Assembly: GCF_001280305.1 (NCBI RefSeq)
Contig: NZ_CP012623.1
Span: forward strand, 2,170,001 to 2,234,000
Direction of reading: 5' to 3'
Source: Hymenobacter sp. DG25A
GTDB lineage: Bacteria > Bacteroidota > Bacteroidia > Cytophagales > Hymenobacteraceae
Length of the DNA: 64,000 nt
In this document: positions 58,677 to 64,000 of the stretch, piece after piece
Numbering within the stretch: the stretch's first letter is position 1
Layout of the letters: every line of letters starts with the position of its first letter
The notes under the pieces: model-generated
What the model was told of the DNA's origin: nothing
Databases searched by the model: none
The model's input: only the letters and a program-made list of their open reading frames with translations
Program-made: the position numbers and the translations under genes

Positions 58677-60953
58677 CTACTTCTTCTCCTGCGAAAACGA
58701 ATACGGCGCGTCCTCAGCTTTCGTACTACGCGTTGTATTCGGCTTATCTCCCATATCAAAATCCACTGTTGCCCCCTGCATCAGCGCCTCGTGGCTGAGC
58801 CAGTTGTGGGTGTAGGGCTGGCCGTTGAGGCGCACAGCCTGCACGTAGCGGTTGGCGGCGCTGTTGGCGGGGGCGTTCAGCACGATAGTCTTGCCGTTGG
58901 CGAGGTGCAGGGTGGTTTTCGGGAAGAGCGGGGCGCCCAGCACGTATTGGTCGGTGGCGGGGCACACGGGGTAGAAACCCAGAGCCGAGAAGACGTACCA
59001 GGCCGAGGTCTGGCCGTTGTCTTCGTCGCCGCAGTAGCCATCGGGGGTGGGCAGGTAGAGGCGGTTGAGGGTTTCGCGGGCCCAATACTGGGTTTTCCAG
59101 GGCTGACCGGCGTAGGCGTAGAGGTACACCATATGCTGAATGGGCTGGTTGCCGTGAGCATAGTTGCCCATGCCCGCAATCTGCATTTCCCGGATTTCAT
59201 GAATCACGGAGCCGTAGTACGAGGCATCGAACACCGGCGCCAGGGTAAACACCGTGTCCAGCGCCGCCACAAAGGGCTTGGGGCCGCCCATGAGCGTCAT
59301 CAGCCCGTGCACATCATGGAAAACCGACCAGGTGTAGTGCCAACTGTTGCCCTCCGTGAAGGCGTCGCCCCACTTAAAGGGGTTGAAGGGCGACTGGAAC
59401 GTGCCGTTCTGGTTGCGGCCGCGCATCAGGCGGGTTTCTTTGTCGAAGAGGTTGCGGTAGTTCTGGCTGCGCTTCTGGTAGAGCGCCACTTCCTTTTTGG
59501 GCCGACCCAGCGCCTTCCCGAGTTGGGCAATGGCAAAGTCATCGTAGGCGTATTCCAGGGTGCGGGCCGCGCTTTCGTTGATTTTGACGTCGTAGGGCAC
59601 GTAGCCGAGCTTGTTGTAGTAGCTGGCGCCGGCGCGGCCCACGGCCTCCAGCGGGCCTTGGGCGTTGGCGCCTTTCAGCATGGCTTCATAGAGCGTGTTG
59701 ATATCGTAGCCGCGTACGCCTTTCAGGTAGGCATCGGCTACCACGGAGGCCGAGTTGTTGCCTACCATAATGTCGCGGTAGCCGGGGCTGGCCCACTCCG
59801 GCAGCCAGCCGCCTTCCTTGTAGGTGTTCACAAGGCCCGCCTGAATCTGGCTGTTCACATCGGGGTACAGCAGGTTCAGGAAGGGAAACAAGGCCCGGAA
59901 GGTGTCCCAGAAACCGGTATCGGTGTAGAGGTAGCCGGGCAGCACCTGGCCGTTGTAGGGCGAGTAATGCACGGGCTGACCAGCGGCATCCAGCTCGTAA
60001 AACTTGCGGGGAAACAGAAGGGAGCGGTACAGGCAGGAATAGAAGGTGCGCTGCTGGGCATCGGTGCCGCCTTCCACCTGCACCCGGCCCAGCTGCTCGT
60101 TCCAGGCCGCTTTGCCCTGCTGCTTCACCGTCTCAAAGTCGTTGGTGCCGATTTCCTGCAGGTTGCGCTCGGCCTGCTCGGGGCTGATAAACGAGGAAGC
60201 AACCCGCGCCTGCACCTGCTCGCCCTTGCGGGTTTTAAAGCCCACCACGGCCCCGGTGTGGCCGCCGGTAGCTTCCAGCGGCTGCCCGTAGAGCACTTTA
60301 TCCAGGTAAATAGTGGTGCTGCTGAACTCGTGGTCGAACTCGATGATGAAGTAGTTCTTGAAGTTCTGCGGCGCGCCACCGCTGTTGCGGGTAGTGTAGC
60401 CAATAATGCGGCGCTGCTGGGGTTGCACCTGCACGTGGGAGCCACGGTCCAGGGCATCGAGCACCACGTAGGCGCTGTCGGTTTTTGGGAAGGTGAAGCG
60501 GAAGCGGGCGGCGCGTTCGGTGGGCGTCAGCTCGGTGGTAATGTCGTAGTCGGCAAGGTACACGCGGTAGTAGTAGGGCGTAACTACCTCGGCCTTATGC
60601 GAAAACCAGCTGGCCCGCTCCTCTTCCTCAAAGCGCAGCGCCCCGGTGATAGGCATGAGGGCAAACTGCCCGTAGTCGTTCATCCACGGCGAAGGCTGGT
60701 GCGTTTGCTTGAAGCCTTTGATCTTATCGGCCGAATACTGGTAGGCCCAGCCGCTGCCCATCTTGCCCGTTTGCGGCAGCCAGAAGTTCATGCCCCAGGG
60801 CCGCGCAATGGCTGGATAGGTGTTGCCATTGGAAAGACTGGGCTTGGAGTCGGTGCCCATCAGCGGGTTCACCAGGTCGGCCAGGTCGGGGGCTTGAGCT
60901 TGGGCGAAGAGTGGGAGGAACGCGAGGAGAAAGACAGATAGAAGTCGATTCAT
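58677..60953 (-). CDS. Secreted GH92 alpha-mannosidase (paralogue)
   Basis: 758 residues with signal peptide (MNRLLSVFLLAFLPLFAQAQ). GH92: DLVNPLMGTDSKPSLSNGNT, YPAIARPWGMNFWLP, TDTGFWDTFRALFPFLNLL, HGNQPIQHMVYLYAYAG, and acidic motif GYCGDEDNGQTSAWYVFSAL. The family's GND-D of the first paralogue is GDED here, so substrate preference may differ. The C-terminus ends in a short charged tail (STKAEDAPYSFSQEKK). With the first GH92 and the GH2/5-like gene it makes a small glycan-degrading set. Confidence 0.92.
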   Translation of the reverse strand: MNRLLSVFLLAFLPLFAQAQAPDLADLVNPLMGTDSKPSLSNGNTYPAIARPWGMNFWLPQTGKMGSGWAYQYSADKIKGFKQTHQPSPWMNDYGQFALMPITGALRFEEEERASWFSHKAEVVTPYYYRVYLADYDITTELTPTERAARFRFTFPKTDSAYVVLDALDRGSHVQVQPQQRRIIGYTTRNSGGAPQNFKNYFIIEFDHEFSSTTIYLDKVLYGQPLEATGGHTGAVVGFKTRKGEQVQARVASSFISPEQAERNLQEIGTNDFETVKQQGKAAWNEQLGRVQVEGGTDAQQRTFYSCLYRSLLFPRKFYELDAAGQPVHYSPYNGQVLPGYLYTDTGFWDTFRALFPFLNLLYPDVNSQIQAGLVNTYKEGGWLPEWASPGYRDIMVGNNSASVVADAYLKGVRGYDINTLYEAMLKGANAQGPLEAVGRAGASYYNKLGYVPYDVKINESAARTLEYAYDDFAIAQLGKALGRPKKEVALYQKRSQNYRNLFDKETRLMRGRNQNGTFQSPFNPFKWGDAFTEGNSWHYTWSVFHDVHGLMTLMGGPKPFVAALDTVFTLAPVFDASYYGSVIHEIREMQIAGMGNYAHGNQPIQHMVYLYAYAGQPWKTQYWARETLNRLYLPTPDGYCGDEDNGQTSAWYVFSALGFYPVCPATDQYVLGAPLFPKTTLHLANGKTIVLNAPANSAANRYVQAVRLNGQPYTHNWLSHEALMQGATVDFDMGDKPNTTRSTKAEDAPYSFSQEKK

Positions 60954-61063
60954 CAGCTTCAGGGTAGCATTGAAGCCGGGAAGTTAGAATATGCCCCGAT
61001 TATCGCACGATTTACTTAGCAGTATATCCGCCCCTGCTTAATCCGCTCCAACAACATATCATC

Positions 61064-62059
61064 TTACTTTTTACTCAACCAAGCCAGCCAGTCATCGGCC
61101 ACCTTATCCCAATTAAACACCTCATAATTCGGTTGGCCGTTGGGCAGCACTGGGAAATAATTATGCTCGGTGCCGATGTAGGGCAGGAAGGTCGCGTTAG
61201 TCTTATGGCTCCGAATAAAATCGACCCGTAGTAAATCCACATAAGGCGCGCACCAGTCTTTGGTGCCGTAGGAAATAAGGGTCGGTATCCGCAGCTTCTG
61301 TAAGTATTCCTGCGGCGGAATAGAAAAGCTGTAAGTGGCCAGATGCGTATCCCCCTGCGAGGCGTTCAAATCTTGAGGAGTGTTGACCACTGTCTGCCAA
61401 TCAGCCAAGGAAGCTTCTCCGGTGCGGCTGCTGTCGGTTTCCACGGCGCGGTCCTGCGCAATGATGTTGAGGATTCGGCCACTGGGGTTACCACCGGAAT
61501 AAATCAGGTGCGTAATCGGATGAAAGTTCTGGGCCATTTTGGCCGCCACGGTACTGCCTTCCGAATGACCGGCTACCACCAGCCGCTGTTTGGCAACCCA
61601 GGGTTGCCGCCGCAAAAAGCGCAGCACCGCAATGTTCCGTTTTACATAGTAAGTCAGATGATTGCGCCGGGAGTAAGCAGCCGGGAAACTACCGTTGGGC
61701 TCTACGTACGTGAAGTTGCGCCCCAGCTTACTTTTCTGCCCGATTAAAGGCACGTAGGGCTTGCCGATGATAGCCAGATGATACTGCCGCAGGAGGCTAT
61801 CCGGCTTAAAGGGGAACACGCCATATACGTGGCCGTCATCGGCCAGCTTAAGGAGCGGCTGCGGCAGGCTTCCCTGGCAAAACAAGAATAGCGGCTTGGG
61901 CACCTGCTCTTCCACTGCGCGGGATTTGATGAGAATGTCGACGGTGTCGCCCTGAAAAACTGTTCGCAAATGCCGAAATCCATAATCGGCGGCGGTTTTC
62001 TGCTGTCCCAATGCGCCCACCGGTAGCAGGACCAGCCAGAGCCAATAGTATAACTTCAT
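61064..62059 (-). CDS. Secreted alpha/beta hydrolase
   Basis: 331 residues with signal peptide (MKLYYWLWLVLLPVGALGQQ). Nucleophile elbow GHSEGST (Ser166), acid Asp in SYGTKDWCAPY and His in GTEHNYFPVL complete the triad. Oxyanion loop FCQGSLPQPL. Esterase or peptidase of unknown substrate; with GH92 neighbours, deacylation of glycans is possible but is a guess. It sits between GH92 and sbcC. Confidence 0.83.
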   Translation of the reverse strand: MKLYYWLWLVLLPVGALGQQKTAADYGFRHLRTVFQGDTVDILIKSRAVEEQVPKPLFLFCQGSLPQPLLKLADDGHVYGVFPFKPDSLLRQYHLAIIGKPYVPLIGQKSKLGRNFTYVEPNGSFPAAYSRRNHLTYYVKRNIAVLRFLRRQPWVAKQRLVVAGHSEGSTVAAKMAQNFHPITHLIYSGGNPSGRILNIIAQDRAVETDSSRTGEASLADWQTVVNTPQDLNASQGDTHLATYSFSIPPQEYLQKLRIPTLISYGTKDWCAPYVDLLRVDFIRSHKTNATFLPYIGTEHNYFPVLPNGQPNYEVFNWDKVADDWLAWLSKK

Positions 62060-62247
62060 GGAGTATAGTTTCTATAAATGGGCGGCCAGTCGGCCAGACC
62101 CGGCCCCAAATGTAGTTTGCCTTTTTTCCCGATGCCGAAACGCCCGCTTCGGCGTAACTTCGTGTGCTGTGTGCCCGGCGGCTTATGAGCCGCTTACCGC
62201 TATTTTCTTCTGCTTTTTCCCGGCTTCTCCCCTGCCCGGTTTGCCCT

Positions 62248-64000
62248 ATGAAAATTCTCCGCGTCCGCTTTTATAATCTGAACTCCCTGCGCGGGGAGCA
62301 CACCGTTGATTTTAGCCAGACGCCGCTGGTAGATGCGGGCCTGTTTGCCATTACCGGCCCCACCGGCGCGGGCAAAACCACCATTCTCGATGCCATTACC
62401 CTGGCCCTCTACGGCCAGGTGCCCCGCCACGAAACCAGCGGCCCAGAGCACGTCATGAGCCACGGCACCGGCGAAAGCTGGGCCGAAGTGGAGTTCGAAG
62501 TAAACGACCAGCAATACCGCTCCAAGTGGGGCCAGTACCGCGCCCGCCGGAAGCCGGAAGGCAACCTCCAGGATTCCAAAATGGAGCTCAGCGAGCGGAA
62601 AGTAGCGGAGGATGGCACGGAAACCTGGGTGTTTCTGGAAACCTATAAATCGAAGGTTCCGGCAAAAGTGGCCGAGCTGAGCGGGCTGGAGTACAAGCAG
62701 TTCCTGCGCTCCGTGCTGCTGGCCCAGGGCGACTTTACCCGCTTTCTGAAAGCCCCGGCCGGGGAGCGGGCCCAGCTGCTGGAGAAAATCACCGACACCC
62801 GGAAGTATTCCGACATCTCGCGGGCCGCGTTTGAGCGCGCCAAGCAGGAAACCCAGCAGGTGGAGCAGCTGCGCGCCGGCCTGACGGGTTTGGTGCTGCT
62901 CTCGCCGGAAGAAGTGTCGTTTCTGGAAACCGAAATTCAGGAGCTGACCACCCAACTGAGTACCGCCACGGCGGCCCAGGAACAGCTGCGCGAGGCCCGG
63001 CAGTGGCAGCTGCGCCTGCGGGAATTGCGCCAGAAACAGCAAGCCACGCAGGAACAGCAGCAACGGCTGGCAGCACAGTCAGAAGCGCTGGCCCCGTTGC
63101 GGCAGCGGCTGGCCGGGCACCAGCAGGCGGCCCCTTTTGCTACTGATTTTGCTTTGTTACGGCAGGCCGAAGAGCTGGTAGCCCGTCTGCGCCGGGAGGC
63201 CGGGCAGCTGCAGGAGCAGCTCCCGCAGCTGGAAGAGCGCCGCGCCGCGGCAGAGGCGGCCCGCACCGCAGCCCACCAGGCATATGAACAGGCCGCGGGC
63301 AACCGGGACCAGCAGGAACCAAAGCTGCGTGCCGCCGAACAGTTGGACCTGCTGCTCTCCGAAGCCCGGCAGCGCCTTGCAACCGGCAAGCAGGAATATC
63401 AGGAGCGCAATGCCCTCTGGAAAGAGCAGAACCGCGAAGCCACTCACGCTGCCGAACAAACCAGGCAGCACCAGCACCAAGCCCATGAGCTGCGCGACTG
63501 GCTCACGCGCCATACCGTGCTAAGCGGCACGGCGGAAGCCCTGGCCCCGCTCAGCGGCTTTCTGCACGACTGGCAGCACGTGCAGGCCGAAATAGCAGAG
63601 CTGGAGCACCAGGTAAAAACGCGGCAGCAGCTATGGGCTACGGCCACCGCCACCCAGGCCAGCAGCGCGCAGCAGCTGCAGGAGGTGGAAACGCAGCTCA
63701 GCATCCTTGCCACGCAGTACGCTACCGCCACCGCCGCCCGCCACGACTGGCGGCACCAGCTCACGCACCACGTGGCCCGGCTGCACCGCGAAGAACAGGC
63801 CCTGGAAAGCAGCGTGCAGGATTTGCGCCGCCTCACGCAGGCGCATCAGCTCATTCTTACCCACGAAGAAGCCCGACAGCAACTAACACCAGGCGAGCCG
63901 TGCCCCTTGTGCGGCGCGAAGGAGCATCCGTTTACGGCAGGCCTGCTGGGCGTAAGTCACGATTCGGTGCAGCAGGACCGCCAGCGGGAACAGGAGCTGA
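62248..64000 (+). CDS. sbcC: Exonuclease SbcC (ATPase subunit), 3' end cut
   Basis: Rad50-type SMC-like ATPase partner of SbcD. ATG 62248 gives MKILRVRFYNLNSLRGEHTV; Walker A is GPTGAGKTTIL (Lys43). DFTRFLKAPAGERAQLLEKI fits the family. A long coiled coil follows (from about 190) with a zinc hook CPLC at residues 552-555. The frame stays open to the window edge; 584 residues are seen of an expected 1000 or more. sbcD is 9.4 kb upstream. Confidence 0.95.
   Translation, partial: MKILRVRFYNLNSLRGEHTVDFSQTPLVDAGLFAITGPTGAGKTTILDAITLALYGQVPRHETSGPEHVMSHGTGESWAEVEFEVNDQQYRSKWGQYRARRKPEGNLQDSKMELSERKVAEDGTETWVFLETYKSKVPAKVAELSGLEYKQFLRSVLLAQGDFTRFLKAPAGERAQLLEKITDTRKYSDISRAAFERAKQETQQVEQLRAGLTGLVLLSPEEVSFLETEIQELTTQLSTATAAQEQLREARQWQLRLRELRQKQQATQEQQQRLAAQSEALAPLRQRLAGHQQAAPFATDFALLRQAEELVARLRREAGQLQEQLPQLEERRAAAEAARTAAHQAYEQAAGNRDQQEPKLRAAEQLDLLLSEARQRLATGKQEYQERNALWKEQNREATHAAEQTRQHQHQAHELRDWLTRHTVLSGTAEALAPLSGFLHDWQHVQAEIAELEHQVKTRQQLWATATATQASSAQQLQEVETQLSILATQYATATAARHDWRHQLTHHVARLHREEQALESSVQDLRRLTQAHQLILTHEEARQQLTPGEPCPLCGAKEHPFTAGLLGVSHDSVQQDRQREQEL

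Noticed and set aside
58791..60941. 716-codon open frame on the plus strand
   Set aside because: Antisense shadow of the second GH92 gene, which has clear motifs and a signal peptide.

Overview
The window looks like chromosome of a pigmented Bacteroidota, most likely Hymenobacter (Cytophagales, Hymenobacteraceae). The reasons are a GC-rich sequence, Bacteroidota-type promoters (TAnnTTTG at -7 with TTG about 19-20 bp upstream), almost no Shine-Dalgarno sites, a tRNA gene without encoded CCA, a PASTA-tailed FtsI, and CrtW/CrtZ carotenoid genes. Genus is inference; no database search was run.

Left part (1-17100, minus strand): a partial secreted Lys/Ala-rich protein, then an almost complete division and cell-wall (dcw) cluster read right to left: mraZ, rsmH, ftsL-like, ftsI, murE, mraY, murD, ftsW, murG, murC, ftsQ, ftsA, ftsZ. 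Many junctions overlap by 4-17 nt. A promoter with three MraZ boxes at exact 10-bp spacing stands before mraZ. A palindromic repeat lies between ftsA and ftsZ.

17400-21300: a probable heavy-metal uptake module on the plus strand (HYC_CC_PP-type small protein, TonB-dependent receptor, secreted HMA protein) ending in a 26-bp terminator stem, followed by an unknown protein on the minus strand. 21500-24400: a LytTR response regulator and a TPR-type sensor kinase, convergent and overlapping by 20 bp.

24500-31640 (minus strand): carotenoid cluster crtZ, a CarH/LitR-like MerR-B12 regulator, an ECF sigma factor, crtI, crtB, an unknown secreted protein, ispH, crtW. The regulator keeps the residues expected for light sensing with adenosylcobalamin, so light-controlled pigment synthesis is the most attractive hypothesis here. 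No lycopene cyclase is seen.

31700-51300: mostly housekeeping genes (crotonase, ComEC, GNAT, PhoH, SAM hydrolase, ABM, HscB, tRNA-Leu, AspA, OmpA-type lectin protein, NarL regulator, amino-acid permease, Spy-like protein, reductase plus MarR regulator sharing an operator-like motif, MBL-rhodanese fusion, small lipoprotein). A possible small-protein or sRNA unit lies at 44100-44570.

51300-64000: sbcD and sbcC, normally adjacent, are separated by about 9.4 kb holding a GH2/GH5-like hydrolase, two GH92 mannosidase-type enzymes, an alpha/beta hydrolase, a DUF4440 lipoprotein and AT-rich unknown genes. Two hairpin repeats of the same style lie in this part. sbcC runs off the right end. No rRNA, CRISPR array, prophage or transposase gene was found.
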